A DNA stretch of 64,000 bases from Ancistrus triradiatus (GCA_025084515.1 JAJAGP010000755.1:186001-250000); one strand, 5' to 3'; counted from the first letter of the stretch, positions 11,330-23,141 are shown. The notes: generated by a model from the sequence alone, not told the origin. Numbers and translations are program-made.

Positions 11330-12545
11330 GTGCCGCAGTCTGAGAGTCTGAGAATAAGGGCTCCAAAAGTTGGAGAGTTAAAGCACCAGAGACACAGACA
11401 AGGTGGAAAACTTGAGAGAGAGTCAAAGAGTCAAATTGTAAGAGACTCAGTGTCAGCTTGGAGAGTCAGAGGATTGGAGAGTCAAAGAATCAAGTTGTAA
11501 GAGACTCAGCATCAGATTGGACAGTCAGAGCATTGTCAAGTCAAAGAATCAGAGAGTCAAAGAACTGAACTGTAAGAGACTCGGCGTCAGATTCAAAAGG
11601 AGTCAAATATCAGAGAGTGAATCAGAATGGTTATGGAATCAGTGAACGTAAGTAATGAGTCAGGAAACAGAATCAGAAGGAGCCAAAGAATCAGAGAGTG
11701 AAACATAAAAGTTATGGAATCAGTGAATCAGAGAGTCATTAATGAGAATCATAAGGAGTCAAAAAATCAGGGAGTGAGTCAGAATGGTTATAGAATCAGT
11801 AAATCAGAGTCAGAAATCAGAGTTCAAAGTAGCCAAAGAATCAGTGGGTGAAGAATGGTTATTGAATCAATGGATCAGAGAGTCAGGAATCGGAATCAAA
11901 ACTAGCCAACACATCAGAAAGTGAATCAGAATGTATTCTAAATCTTTATTAACATGGAGCCAACAAATCAGAGGGTGAATCAGAGTGGTTCCTGAATCAG
12001 TGAATCAGAGAGTCAAATAATCACAGTACAGTTTTATATGCAAGCCAGTAGTGAATCTTTATTAACATGTGTAATGAATGAACATAAGTAATAAGTAATG
12101 AGTCAGGAAACAGAATCAGAAGGAGCCAAAGAATCAGAGAGAGAATCAGAAAAGTTATGGAATCAGAGATTCGGTAAACAAAATCAAAAGGAGTCAAAAA
12201 ATCAGGGAGTGAGTCAGAATGGTAAATCAGAGAGTCAGAAATCAGAATAAAAAGTAGCCAAAGTATTAGTGGGTGAATCAGAATGTATTCTGAATCAGTG
12301 ATTCAGAGAGTCAGGAATCACAATCAAAAAGAGCCAAAGAATCAGGGAGTGAATCGAAATGGTTATGTAATCAGTGAATCACAGAGTCAGGCAACAGAAT
12401 CAGAAGAAACCAAAGAATCAGAGACTGAATCAGAAAATTTGTGGAATCAGTGAATCAGAGAGTCAGAAAGAATCTCAGAACAGTTTTATATGTAATCCAG
12501 TAGTGAATCTTTATTAACATGTGTAATGAATGAACATAAGTAATG
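11330..12545 (+). repeat. degenerate ~76-base tandem repeat (GAATCAG words)
   Basis: Ordered words AGAGAGTCAGGAATC, AGCCAAAGAATCAG, GAGTGAATCAGAATGG and TTATGGAATCAGTGAATC recur with a period near 76 bases and many deletions. A second block (TTTTATATG.AA.CCAGTAG then GAATCTTTATTAACATG) appears at about 12033-12095 and 12483-12545, so a longer-range duplication overlies the short repeat. Confidence 0.85.
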
Positions 12546-12955
12546 AGTAATGAATAACTCGTGGACGGCTGAAGCAGCTTTAAATAATAACTGCATTAAA
12601 ATAGCTGCTCTTATTTTGGCTCAGTTTAACAGCTGTGGAATTGACGCACGCCATTCGAGGATGCGCAGAAGAGCGATTCCGGCGCCGCCCGCTCCCTCAT
12701 TAGCCTCCATTAAAACCGAGGAGGCCTCGAGTCCTTCGTGGCGGCGTCGCGTTTTTGTAACCAGATACGATCGTTACAATCATTGAAGCTGCCATATTCA
12801 CTTGTAATCCTTCACACTTTGCGAGTCTTCACACAAAACCTTCCTTTGTCGCTTTCGGAAGGCTATTGTTCTGCCTCTTTGTCTGCTCCGGCTTTGTGTC
12901 TCCGCGGCTTTAATGAAAGACTGAAGACTTAATGAGGTTCTCCCGCGGCGAGGAG
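12546..12955. other. intronic DNA before the first gap
   Basis: Unique sequence. The segment 12575-12650 (TAAATAATAACTGCATTAAA and following) is a modest candidate for conserved non-coding DNA. Confidence 0.3.
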
Positions 12956-13055
12956 NNNNNNNNNNNNNNNNNNNNNNNNNNNNNNNNNNNNNNNNNNNNN
13001 NNNNNNNNNNNNNNNNNNNNNNNNNNNNNNNNNNNNNNNNNNNNNNNNNNNNNNN
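12956..13055. other. assembly gap (100 N)
   Basis: Exactly 100 N, a placeholder size. GAGGTTC occurs on both sides (12934 and 13056), so the flanks may overlap or repeat. Confidence 0.99.
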
Positions 13056-13359
13056 GAGGTTCCCCCACCTGCTCCATCTCGCCATAATCACCTCCGACCG
13101 CCGGCGACACCTCAGCGAGGGCCGTCTCCCCAAAACGCCACCGTCTGGTTTGATGCGTCTCCTCGGAGCTGAACTTCATCAGCTCAGCCTGATACTGTGC
13201 TCTCATTAAGAGCTTCGGCTCCTGCCAGTCCGAACACATCGGATCAGATCAGATCAGATCATACGACGGATGGAGTAAAGGCTGTTAGAAGGATTTAAAA
13301 ACCCTCGGAATGACCTGGATTTTAGCGTTAATTGATCTTGGTCTGAACTTCAAGCACGT
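13056..13359. other. intronic DNA after the first gap
   Basis: Unique sequence with a short GATCA repeat at 13240-13260. No gene seen. Confidence 0.4.
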
Positions 13360-14935
13360 CACAATGAAAGACAAAAACATGGCCTGGGATTTGAAGCTAA
13401 AACGAAAAACAAAGAATGGTTTTAAAAGCAGATCAAAGAACAGAAAATGTTTTTAGGAGCAAAGCAAACAAAGCAACGGTTAAAAAGAACAGACAGTGGT
13501 GTTAGGGAACGAGACAGGGAACGATTCAGGGCCTTAAAATGGAAAGAAGGAATAGTTCAGGAGCAGACCAAAGCATTGACAAGTTTTCAAACCAAAACAT
13601 AAAACAAAAAAGGGTTTAAGAAGTAGAACAAAGAATGCAGAATAGCTTTAAAAACAGGACATTGAAAGCTAAAGGGTTTAAAAGCAAAACACGGAGGAAA
13701 GTAGGTTGCTAGAAGCAAAACAAAGGACATAGAAGAGTTTTCAAAGCTGAACAAAGAATAGCTAGGGCTCTAAAAAGTAGAATAAAGAAGAGTTTTAGAA
13801 GCAGAACATGAAACGTGGAAGTTTTAGAAACAAAACAAAGAATGTAGAAGCCTTCTAGAAGCAGAACATGGAATGTTGAAAGGTTTTAGAAGAAGAACAA
13901 AGACTGTAGAAGGGTCTTAGGAATAGGACATTGAATTTAGAAGGTTTTAGAAGGAGAAGAAAGCATGTAGAAGAGTTCTGAAAGCAAACCAAAGAATGTA
14001 GAAGGGTTTTAGAAGCTGAACAAAGAATGTAAAAGAGTTTTTAGAAGAAAAATATAGGATGTGGAAGACTTCTAGAAGCAGAACAATGGCAGTAGAATAG
14101 TTTTAGAAGCAGAACAAAGAATGCATAAGGTTTTATAAAGCATAAGAAAAAGGTTTGATAGCTTTTAGAGCAGAATGAAGAAGAATTTTTGAGTCCAGTT
14201 AGAAAGGAACTAAAGGTTTTAGAGGCAGAAGTAATAACATCTGAGGGGTATAGAAGTAGGACAGAATATTTGGAATGGTGTTGAAGGAGATTAAAGAAGA
14301 AAGAAGGGTTTTAGAAGCAGAACAATGATGGTAGAAGAGTTTTAGGAGTAGAACATTGAAAGTAGAATGCTTTTTATAAACAGAGCAAACAATGCAGAAG
14401 TAGAAAAATAATGTCGTCGGTTTTTTGAAGCAGAACAATGGGTGTAGGAGAGTTTTAGAAACATTAGAAAGAATGTAGAAGGATTAAGAAGGAGGCAGAA
14501 TATTGAAGGTTGCATTTTTTTAGAATCATAAAGACTGTAGAAGGTTTTTAGAAGCAGAGCAAAGAACGTAAAAGGGTTTTGGGGATAGAACGTTGAATTT
14601 AGAAAGTTTTTAGAAGTAGAACAAAATGTAGAAGAGTTTTTAGAAGCATAAGAAAGAACACTGAAGGATTTTAGGCACAGGATGAAGAAGTTGGAAGGAT
14701 TATCATGTCAAAACAGAAAGCAGCGAAGGGGTTTAGATGTGGATTGAATAACGTAAGAGGGTTTTAGAAGCAAAACAAAGAGGCAGATCAAAGAACGCAG
14801 AGGGGCTTTGGAGGCGGAGCAATGGAAAGGGATTCTGACTGGTTTGGAAGCAAAACTAAAAATGTAGAAGAGATTTAGGAGCAGAATGAGCGCAGAGAAT
14901 GCCTGTACAGGAAAGATTTAATGATTTAGAGTCGA
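13360..14935 (+). repeat. degenerate ~31-base minisatellite
   Basis: About 1.6 kb of units containing GTTTTAGAAGCAGAACAAAG followed by AATGTAGAAG. Units vary in length and sequence. The reverse complement of the same unit makes up 56065-56545, 59598-59830 and 62613-62840, on the far side of the nkain2 exons. Confidence 0.9.
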
Positions 14936-16114
14936 AAGAAAGTTTAGCATAATAACCAGAGAGGCTCGGTATTGGGATCAAGTGTTCTACTGATTGAGCC
15001 GGTCTGGTTCGTATCCCACCTCTGCTGAAGTGAGGTGAGGCGAGGGTTCTCCCTGTCAGAGTCCCACCATTTTTGGTGACATGAGTGTCAAAAAAGCTCT
15101 GGTTTCTAGCTGTAACCCAGCTCCAGAACTTCAGCTGCTTTTATTTTCTCGCTGTGTGTGGTAAAACACACTTGGTTCCTCTTCCGGAGATTAATTACAG
15201 CTCCGTTTGGTTTGGACTTCTTAATTAACCGTAACAGTGGACATTTATGGAAGCTTTTTACAGAGGATGCGACTTTTTATGGACTCTATACCAGTGGAAT
15301 AATGTTATCAGTTCATCCGGTTCACCTTTAGTAAAAGGACAGAGGAGGAAAGCGCCTACAGGAAGGCGTTCGCTTTCACTCCTCGATGGGAAATGTTTGG
15401 CTGGTTTGCTTCAAATCCATTTTTTTTCGGCGTTTCTTTATACTGAAAGGATCGGAGCGAGCCCCCCGGCCGGCGGCGTGAATGGATTGTTTAAAGGCAT
15501 ACTGCTGAAATGTCAACCCATTGCTCTTTGAAGCTGCTTTATTGAACCGTGTTCCATAGCGCCATAGTGACAAATTTATTTTATTCAGACTGACCTCTGC
15601 GGGTTTGGCTTCTGAGCTCGAGCTTTTAAAGGCGGTACATGATGCTGCGTTTTGAAAAATAATCATATTTAAGACCATTTTATTGCTTAGCTTGGGATAA
15701 GGTGATCCTCCCCTGCACCGGGGGGCGCAGTGCCCTCATTGTGCACACGATTAAATCACCTAGGTGTGTTTTTAGTTCATTACATTTGGATTATTAATAG
15801 TGGCGATTTATGATTACCTGATGAAACCTGACTGTATTGAATCTAAGACTGAGCTGTTAGTGCTCCTAGAGAGTTTCACCAAGAAATGATGCTTACAATT
15901 GGCCTTGCTCAGGGGCCCAGCAGTGGCACCTCGGGGGAGCAAAGGTCTGTATTTTTAGCGGTCGAAGCCCTGTCTGGACTGGCATTCCATTCATGGCACG
16001 TTCTTCCAGTGGGACCCCGTGACCCTTGCCAACACAGGCAGGGATAAGCACGTGGGCGCTAACCGAAATGACTTGCTGTGTCGTTGATGACTCATGATTC
16101 CTCTTTCCTTGCAG
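14936..16114. other. intronic DNA upstream of the first exon
   Basis: Contains a possible SINE scrap at 14985-15035 (CTGATTGAGCCGG, CGTATCCCACCTCTGC). Unique sequence at 15100-15680 includes AGATTAATTACAGC and TTAAAGGCATACTGCTG. A SINE-tail-like piece (TTACAATTGGCCTTGCTCAG) lies at 15894. Confidence 0.35.
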
Positions 16115-16315
16115 GACACAGACCTGGTCATGACCTTCAACATCTCCATGCATCGCTCCTGGTGGATGGAGAACGGCCCTGGGTGCAGGGTGACCCTGGT
16201 GAGCCCTCTGCCCATCTGGGCTCCCGAGGACCACCGCTACATCAGCATAGCTGGGTGCGTGTTGGAGTACCAGTACGTGGAGGTGGCGCACAGTTCCCTG
16301 CAGATCGTCCTGGCG
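16115..16315 (+). CDS. nkain2: nkain2 coding exon (second half of extracellular loop and start of last membrane segment)
   Basis: This exon encodes 67 residues of NKAIN2, a small four-pass membrane protein of the family that interacts with the Na+/K+-ATPase beta subunit. The sequence shows a strong acceptor (CTTTCCTTGCAG, ending 16114), an open frame in phase 0, and a GTGAGT donor at 16316. The translation begins DTDLVMTFNIS, contains HRSWWMENGPGC and WAPEDHRYI, and ends SSLQIVLA. These blocks match the NKAIN family, and WAPEDHRYI plus EVAHSSLQIVLA point to NKAIN2 rather than NKAIN1, 3 or 4. The N-I-S triplet is a possible N-glycosylation site in a loop with conserved cysteines. By comparison with the ~208-residue mammalian protein it covers roughly residues 92-158. 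Earlier exons are outside the window. The paralogue call rests on remembered family sequence, not a search. Confidence 0.96.
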
Positions 16316-16479
16316 GTGAGTCTTCACCTGACGTATCGTAAACACTGTGGTATTCGAACCCGAGTCTCACCTCACCCTGGTTATGGTGTTGGGTCAGGAA
16401 GGCGTCCAAACTTGGTACGATATTTTCATGCACGGCACCACCTCTAGAAAAAGAGAAAATATCCAGTGTGGTGGTGGAT

Positions 16480-17345
16480 ATATCCAGCCACGTTGGTGCC
16501 AGAGCAGAATGTAGACTGGTTTGAGCCAATAGAAAGGCAACAGTAAGTTCTAATATCCACTCGTTACACCTTGAACCTTGAGGCAGATAGGCTACAGGAG
16601 CAGACCACACCGGGTGCCCCCCCTGCCAGTTAAGAACAGGCAACTGAGATCACAATTCAAATGATGGACAGTAGAAATTGGAAAAACGTCACCTGGTCTG
16701 ATGACACTCGTTTCCTGCTGTTACATCAAACAGTTCAGGCTGGTGGGTCTGGTGGGACTGTGGTAGCCTAGTGGTTAAGGTACTGGAATCTGGAGCAGAA
16801 GGTCCAGGGTTCAAATCCCACCTGTACTAAGCGGCCGCTGTTGGGTCCTTGAGCAAGACCCTTAACCCACAATGTTTAGATTGTAAGACTGTATGTGTAT
16901 CAGTTGTAAGTTGCTCTGGAAAAGGGCGTCTGCTAAATGACGTATATGTAAATGGCGGTGTGATGGTGTGGGGGCTATTTTCTTGGCACACTTCAGGCCC
17001 CTTATTACCAACTGAGCATGGTTTAAACCCCACAGCCTACCTGAGTATTGTTGCTGGCCCTATGCACCCCTTTATGAGCACAGTGTACCATCTTCTGATA
17101 TCCCAAAGCACAAGTCATTTCAAACTGGATCCACAGAAACCAGATCCCAATCCGTTAGAGCAGCTTTGGGGCGTGGTGGAACGGGACATTGGCATCGTGG
17201 GTGTGAAGCCGACAAATCTGCTGCGACTGCATGATGTCATCATGGAGATACAGACCCAAATCACTGAGGAACGTTTCCAGGATTTTGTTGAATCTATGAA
17301 GGGGGTCCAACCTGGTAGTAGCAAGGTGTACCTAATAAAGTGACC
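16480..17345 (+). pseudogene. decayed Tc1-like transposase, split by a SINE
   Basis: The relic encodes fragments of a DD34E Tc1-like transposase. CTTGAGGCAGATAGGCTACA (16574) matches the N-terminal region, and AAAAACGTCACCTGGTCTGA corresponds to the first catalytic Asp region (W-S-D). After the SINE come VMVWGLFSWHT, AYLSIVAG, PNPLEQLWGVVER (the degraded PDLNPIE-LW block) and LRLHDVIME. The 3' end GGTGTACCTAATAAAGTG is the usual terminus of this fish family. The region holding the second Asp is deleted and several stops are present, so it is dead. Confidence 0.88.
16756..16954 (+). mobile_element. tRNA-derived SINE nested in the Tc1 relic
   Basis: Begins GACTGTGGTAGCCTAGTGGT, includes the B-box-like GGTTCAAATCCCACC, GTCCTTGAGCAAGACCC and GTTGCTCTGGAAAAGGGCGT. 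It interrupts the transposase between GGTGGGTCTGGTGG and GCGGTGTGATGGTGTGG, so it inserted after the Tc1 copy. Confidence 0.9.
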
Positions 17346-18049
17346 TGGCATCTCTCCCAGACAAGGAAAAAAATCGTGAAAAGCAATAAAAGCATGGCAC
17401 GAAAGTCGTTTCTGCATACAAATTAATAACAGCGTGGGTTTATTTTTCATGAAGCCTGCTGGTTTTGGGCGCGCCGATCACGTACGGTCTAAAAGGTTTT
17501 GGCACAAACGGTCAAACAGCATGTTTGTTGATTTTCTAAATGGAAACAAAAGTCGATTTTGCGGGGGAGCAAACTTAAATGTGACGAGGTCAACGAGTCC
17601 CTGGCGCTGTGCCACCGTGCCAGGCGAGAGACTCCTGACAGGGAAGCGTGTGTGTTCCTCGGTGTTAGAGGTGTGTATGTGTGTAACTCTTAGGCTGTAA
17701 TTTGTAGGCCTCTTTGCGTTAAGATCGTGAATGGCTTAACGTACGTCATGTAATTAGCGGGATGTGTTTATGAAACAGAGCCTCGTGTTTGCGCTGTGCA
17801 AATGATCGCCTCGAAGCTGGCGCTCCCTCTTCCCCCGAGGAAACGCTCGGCTCAGAAATTAACACGCGCCATCTCGTAAAGGAAAGGCGCCCTGGTTTGT
17901 TAAATCCCGAATAAACATTAATAAACGTCCCGAATAAACAGTTCCGATCTCCTTAAGCGCCCTAATAGGCTGTTTACCAACAGTAATTACAGATTAAGGG
18001 TTTTTGCACCGACTGTTTCCCATAACTCCAACAACTACGAGCCTCAGTG
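17346..18049. other. intronic DNA, nothing recognised
   Basis: Unique sequence. 17725-18010 has TGTAATTAGCGG and AACAGTAATTACAGATTAAG words and may be regulatory, without proof. Confidence 0.35.
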
Positions 18050-18464
18050 AGAACGGAGCCAAAAGCCTTTGAGGAGTAAAGATGATCAGAGGATCTCCAG
18101 TTTATCAACAAATATGTGAGAAAATGATTGAAATGTTTAGACTGGAAGGGATTTATATATTTCTCCCTCTACAGTGCATAATATCATAAAACCATTCAAG
18201 GAATCTGATCTCCACTCCCTCAGACGGCACTGCATCAAGAACCGACATTCATCAATGGCTGGTAGAACCACATGGACAAGGGATTCCTTTATCAAACCTT
18301 TATCAAGCTCTACAATACAGAGTTGCATTCACAAATGCCACTTAAAACGTTACTGTGCAAAAAAGAAGCCTTATGTTATAACCATGTCCAGAAGGGGCGT
18401 CGGCTTCTGAATCAAGTTATAGGCAGCAAGTCCAAAAGCCAGGCTCTGTCATGGTATGGGGTGT
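18050..18464 (+). pseudogene. Tc1-like element fragment with long terminal repeat
   Basis: The left part (18062-18170) matches the inner terminal repeat of the element at 22018-23141. It is followed by transposase words LRRHCIKNRHSS, TTWTRDSF, CAKKKPYVITM and then a VQKP-like piece (GTCCAAAAGCCAGGCTCTGT). The first block is the paired-type DNA-binding half of a Tc1-like transposase. The copy jumps directly to the catalytic half and then runs straight into minisatellite array C at 18465. Confidence 0.85.
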
Positions 18465-19153
18465 GGCTTTGTGCCTCAATATTTTTGGCCATATGTGAGT
18501 TTGTGTCCCAATACTTTTGGCTACACGTGGGTTTGTCCAAATACTTATGGTCACGTGGGTTTGTGTCCCGATACTTTTGGCTACGTGTGGGTTTGTGTCC
18601 CAATACTTTTGGGCATATTTGGCTTTGTGTCCCAATACTTTTGTCTGCGTGTGGGTTTGTGTCCCAATATTTTTGGCCACGTGGGTTTGTGTCTCAATAC
18701 TTTTGGTCACATGTGGGTTTGCATCCCAATACTTTTGGCCATATTTGGCTTTGTGTCCCAATACTTTTGTCTACATGTGGGTTTGTGTCCCAATATTTTT
18801 GGCCACGTGGGTTTGTGTCCCAATACTTTTGTCCACTTGTGGCTTTGTGTCTCAATACTTTTGGCCACATGTGGGTTTGCATCCCAATATTTTTGGCCAT
18901 ATTTGGTTTTGTGTCCCAATACTTTTGTCTACATGTGGGTTTGTGTCCCAGTATTTTTGGTCACATGTGGGTTTGTGTCTCAAAATTTTTGATCACGTGG
19001 GTTTGTGTCCCAATACTTTTGGCTAAATGTATGTTTGTGTTCCAATACTTTTGGATATGTGTGGGTGTGTGTCCCAATACTTTTGACCACATGTGGGTTT
19101 GTGTGTCAATTTGCTTGAACTCATGCGTGTTGGTATCACAATACTTCTTCCCA
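18465..19153 (+). repeat. 32-base minisatellite, array C
   Basis: About twenty units with the core GTCCCAATACTTTTGGCCAC. Adjacent units show higher-order patterns (blocks at 18600-18700 and 18725-18815 are near copies). Frames stay open on both strands, including 18272-19189, which is not a gene. Confidence 0.95.
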
Positions 19154-19619
19154 ATAGACAATAAGGCTGACGTGACATTAAATAAATAACTAAAATAAAT
19201 AAAGCTGTTAAAATCAGCTGCTAAAATTCCGGCAAGACAGAACACTTGTAAAGAGGCTTTTGAGAAACAGATAACATTTGAAATAAGTCCCAAACGGTAC
19301 CTGAACCGGTTCTTTAATCATTCTTTAAAACATAACAAACCCTGAAATGCATTTTTGAGGATATAAACCAGGTTTATCAGCATCCAGTCACAGTTTAAGA
19401 AAAACTGTAGTGAGAAACTACATATTAGGTTCAGAGACAGCTTAGATCCTTGTGCAGTGCGTAGCAAGGGATAAAACAATGATTATATAGGCTATAAATA
19501 CGGAGCGCTTTGTGAAATGATAGTGGTTACGTCCAAGCGGTATTTCAGCGGTAAACGGCTCTCATGATTGCCGTTCCTGCACATAAGCTTTCATTCAGAT
19601 AATCCCTGGGAGCGGCATC
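19154..19619. other. intronic DNA, nothing recognised
   Basis: Unique-looking, with a short (AATA)n near 19178. Confidence 0.4.
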
Positions 19620-19690
19620 ATGCAGGAACCGACTGGAGTATTTGATCCTCAATAACTTTTGGCCTTCTCACTCAGAGTGCCGTTACACTG
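19620..19690 (+). repeat. diverged third copy of the 274-base duplication (partial)
   Basis: ATTTGATCCTCAATAACTTT and GTGCCGTTACACTGT align with the middle of 19813-20086 (ATTAGATCCTCAATGAGTTT, GCGCCGTTACGCCGT). Confidence 0.7.
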
Positions 19691-19806
19691 TGTGGGTTGT
19701 GTCCCAATACTTTTGGCTCCATGTTGGTTTGTGTCCCAATACTTTTGGCCACATGTTGGTTTATGTCCCAATACTTTTGGCCACATGTGGGTCCAAATAC
19801 TTGCTC
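19691..19806 (+). repeat. 32-base minisatellite, array D (short)
   Basis: Three to four units between the diverged and the intact duplication copies. Confidence 0.92.
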
Positions 19807-19812
19807 CTGCCT

Positions 19813-20086
19813 GGCCGTCCTCCTGACTGTGTGTGTGCTCGTTGCTTGGCTAAACTCACTTCAGATGAGTCGGTAAAATAAGGAATAATCCCTGTGAGAG
19901 GCCTGGTGGAGGAATTGGCAGGAGTATTAGATCCTCAATGAGTTTTGGCCCTCTCAGTGGGAGCGCCGTTACGCCGTCCAGAGCCGGGAGAACAGACGCT
20001 GCCAGGATCGATGCGGCAAATCATTGCAGTAATCCACTTCCAAATAGTGAAAGAGACAAGACAAGAGCGTGGGTCAGCAGAAACGC
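19813..20086 (+). repeat. 274-base direct duplication, copy 1
   Basis: Nearly identical to 21580-21854. By eye I count two substitutions and one single-base indel. It spans GGCCGTCCTCCTGACTGTG to GTCAGCAGAAACGC. Confidence 0.95.
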
Positions 20087-20380
20087 GTTCAGACCGAAGT
20101 GCTTTGTTTTTGTCTGAGGATTATTAGAGCATAAGACCTCTCTCAGTGAATTCTCAAACAGGCCTTCCCGTGATTAGCAAGCAGTGGAAATATTCTGATG
20201 CTGAACCTGTAAATAGAATAAAATAAGCCGTAAATAGCTTCAGTCCTGCTGAATTACTTTTCCTGCCTAAACGTCTGGCTTTAATCAAAGGAGAAATGTT
20301 AATGTAGCTTATAATTTACTGCATAAACACGACCACTTCAGTCTGTCTAAGCACTGAGATTGGGATTTTGGGACATTCTG
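20087..20380. other. intronic DNA between duplication and array E
   Basis: No recognisable feature. Confidence 0.45.
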
Positions 20381-21055
20381 GATGTGGGTTTGCATCCCAA
20401 TACTTTTGGCCTCATGTTGGTTTGTGTCCCAATACTTTTGACCACATATGGATTTGTGTCTCAATACTTTTGACCACATATGGGTTTGTGTCTCAATATT
20501 TTTGGCTACATGTGGGTTTGTGTCTCAATACCTTTGTCCACAAGTGGGTTGTGTCTCAATACCTTTGGCCACATGTGGGTTTGTGTCCCAATACTTTTGA
20601 CCACATATGGATTTGTGTCTCAATACTTTTGACCACATATGGGTTTGTTTCTCAATATTTTTGGCTACATATGGGTTTGTGTCTCAATATTTTTGGCTAC
20701 ATGTGGGTTTGTGTCTCAATACCTTTGGCCACACGTGGGTTTGTGTCCCAATACTTTTGGCGCCATGTGGAACTGTGTCCTAATACTTTTGTCCGCTTGT
20801 GGGTTTGTGTCTCAATACTTTTGGCCTCTTGTACATTTGAGTCTCAATACTTTTGGCCACATGTGGTTTGTGTCTCAATACTTTTGGCCACATGTGGTTT
20901 GTGTCCCACTATTTTTGTGGGTTTGTGTCTCATTACCTTTGGCCACACGTGGGTTTGTGTCCCAATACTTTTGGCGCCATGTGGAACTGTGTCCGAATAC
21001 TTTTGTCTGCATGTGGGTTTGTGTCTCAATACTTTTGGCCACATGTGGGTTTTGA
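20381..21055 (+). repeat. 32-base minisatellite, array E
   Basis: About twenty units. A larger internal duplication is visible: 20722-20815 and 20942-21035 share GGCGCCATGTGGAACTGTGT, so the array grew in multi-unit blocks as well. Confidence 0.95.
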
Positions 21056-21579
21056 GCTGCATTAATCACAAAATGTATAATTGTGATCCTAATGGTAAAG
21101 TCCGTATTAAGGTTGCCTTCATTTTGGCTCACTCGTTGGCAGGTTTGTGATTTGGGACACAGCCACTCACCTGTTCCAATCTGATTAATCAACTAATCCT
21201 CTTCTTTGGACCTGCCTCGCTCCAAAATGTCTCAGTACAGAAATCTCTCGGTTTAGATCCTGGAGGAGGAACAAGATAATAAAGGCTTACTGAAGCTTTT
21301 TGTATATGTTGGTGAATGGAGCTCTAATTAAAAATAATTACGATATAAATAGTTGTTGTTTTACAACCCAGAAATCAGAGCTTAAAGATGTGTGAAAGAT
21401 CAGCGCCAATAAATATCGTAGCAGATGGTACGAACCGGCGTCTAACCCACGAATCGGGTGTGGGAGGGGAATTGTTTATATTAAAAAAGAGCATATTCTG
21501 TATGTGAGTGGTAAAAGTATGTGAACCTCTAGGATTAGCCCTTAATCGGAAGGTCTGAGTGCCGATGTGGAGGCGCCCC
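21056..21579. other. intronic DNA, nothing recognised
   Basis: Unique-looking. GTATGTGAACCTCTAGGATT at 21518 resembles the end of one fish Tc1 family but is too short to assign. Confidence 0.4.
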
Positions 21580-21854
21580 GGCCGTCCTCCTGACTGTGTG
21601 TGTGCTCGTTGCTTGGCTAAACTCACTTCAGATGAGTCGGTAAAATAAGGAATAATCCCTGTGAGAGGCCTGGTGGAGGAATTGGCAGGAGTATTAGATC
21701 CTCAATGAGTTTTGGCCCTCTCAGTGGGAGCGCCGTTACGCCGTCCAGAGTCGGGAGAACAGACGCTGCCAGGATCGATGCGGCAAATCATTGCAGTAAG
21801 TCCACTTCCAAATAGTGAAAGAGACAAGACGAGAGCGTGGGTCAGCAGAAACGC
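21580..21854 (+). repeat. 274-base direct duplication, copy 2
   Basis: See 19813-20086. The offset is 1767-1768 bases, and array E lies between the copies. Confidence 0.95.
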
Positions 21855-22017
21855 TCGGAGCTTCCACTGTTACGCCAAAAACAGAAGCTTTTCTCTGTTG
21901 TTCTGTGTTTCCTACAGGTTTATTAGAGCGTCCAGTCGTGCAACCCAACTCACCCAACTCTTTTAATTCTCTTTTGTGCTTAGAGTTTAGAGCATGTAGG
22001 AGTGTTATTTTATATGT

Positions 22018-23141
22018 GCAACCCCAAATAAAAACACACAGTGTTTCTTACTTTGACTTTTATTTCATTGCAGACAGAATGAACCCACGATATTTCATGT
22101 TTCTTCCTGTTAATAAATATCTATTCCTGCATTTCAGACCTGCAGCACATTTCCAAAAAGCTGGGGCTAAAACGGTTTTTGGGCTAGTAATGAGGTAAAA
22201 AACAAATCATGATTTGGTACAAAAGCAGTATCCACGAACGCCTGGGTCTTTGAGGAGTAAAGATGATCAGAGGATCTCCAGTTTATCACCAAATGTGTAA
22301 GAAAATGTGAAATGTTTTAAAACAATGTTCCTCAAAAAAAGACTGGAAGGGATTTATATATCTCAGTCCTAACTTTTTCTGATTGTTTTTTTGAAAACTT
22401 CATGGACGTCCCTGGAAAAGATGTCGTGTTGAAAGCAACTGATGTTGCTCTAAAATCTCAGTGTACTTTTCTGCAGAAGTGGAAATGACCATTACTGAGG
22501 GCCCTGACCCGACGCCATAGCTTAACAAAGCCTGGATTTTAGCCCTTTCATCTCTGGTCCAAAAAGATCTGTGATCCTGATGGGTCTGAGCACAATCCCC
22601 GTTCCTACTGTATGATGATCCATCCCAGATCCTCCGAGCCCCGAGAAGCCGACGCCCCTTCTGGACATGGTTATAACATAAGGCTTCTTTTTAGCACAGT
22701 AACGTTTTAAGTGGTATCTGTGAATGTAGCTCTGTATTGTAGAGCTTGATGAAGGTTTGATAAAGGAATCCCTTGTCCATGCGGTTCTATCAGCTATTGA
22801 TGAATGATGGTTCTTGATGCAGTGTCGTCTGAAGGAGCGGAGATCACTCCTCTTCAGTTTAGGCTTTTTAGGAAAGTCCTCCAGATTCCTTGAATAGTTT
22901 AATATTATGTTCTGTAGAGGGAGACATATGTAAATCCCTTCCAGTCTTTCTTTGAGGAACATTTGGTGGTAAGCTGGAGATCCTCTGCCCTGCGTTGCTC
23001 CTCAAAGTCTCAGACTTTTGTGGATACTGCTTTTGTACCAAATCATGATTATAATCACATCTTTATTTAGTTTTTTACCACATTACTAGCCTTAATTTGC
23101 CCCCATCCCAACTTTTTTTGGAATGTGTTGCAGGCCTGAAG
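22018..23141 (-). mobile_element. Tc1-like element with long (>200 b) terminal inverted repeats
   Basis: The left arm (22018-22365) and right arm (about 22915-23141) are inverted copies: AAAGACTGGAAGGGATTTA on the left against TAAATCCCTTCCAGTCTTT on the right, and AATCATGATT in both. The right tip ends at GGAATGTGTTGCAGGCCTG and has lost the outer part present at the left end. Between the arms is a minus-strand transposase relic. Related copies lie at 18050, 33555 and 54385. Confidence 0.85.
22366..22962 (-). pseudogene. transposase relic (Tc1-like, DNA-binding half)
   Basis: The minus-strand frame 22962-22522 carries LRSFRRHCIKNHHSS, STIQSYIHRYHLKRYCAKKK and YVITMSRRG. This corresponds to the helix-turn-helix region of a fish Tc1-like transposase. 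The catalytic half is reduced to scraps (SGMDHH), and the frame ends without any DDE block. Confidence 0.8.

Noticed and set aside
12798..13239. Frames spanning the first N gap
   Set aside because: They run through 100 N and have no recognisable motif.
18272..19189. 305-codon + strand frame (and similar frames at 20368-21150, 28686-29500, 6847-7548)
   Set aside because: The frame consists of the 32-base minisatellite cycling through three open frames. All frames on both strands are open, with no coding bias or exon structure.
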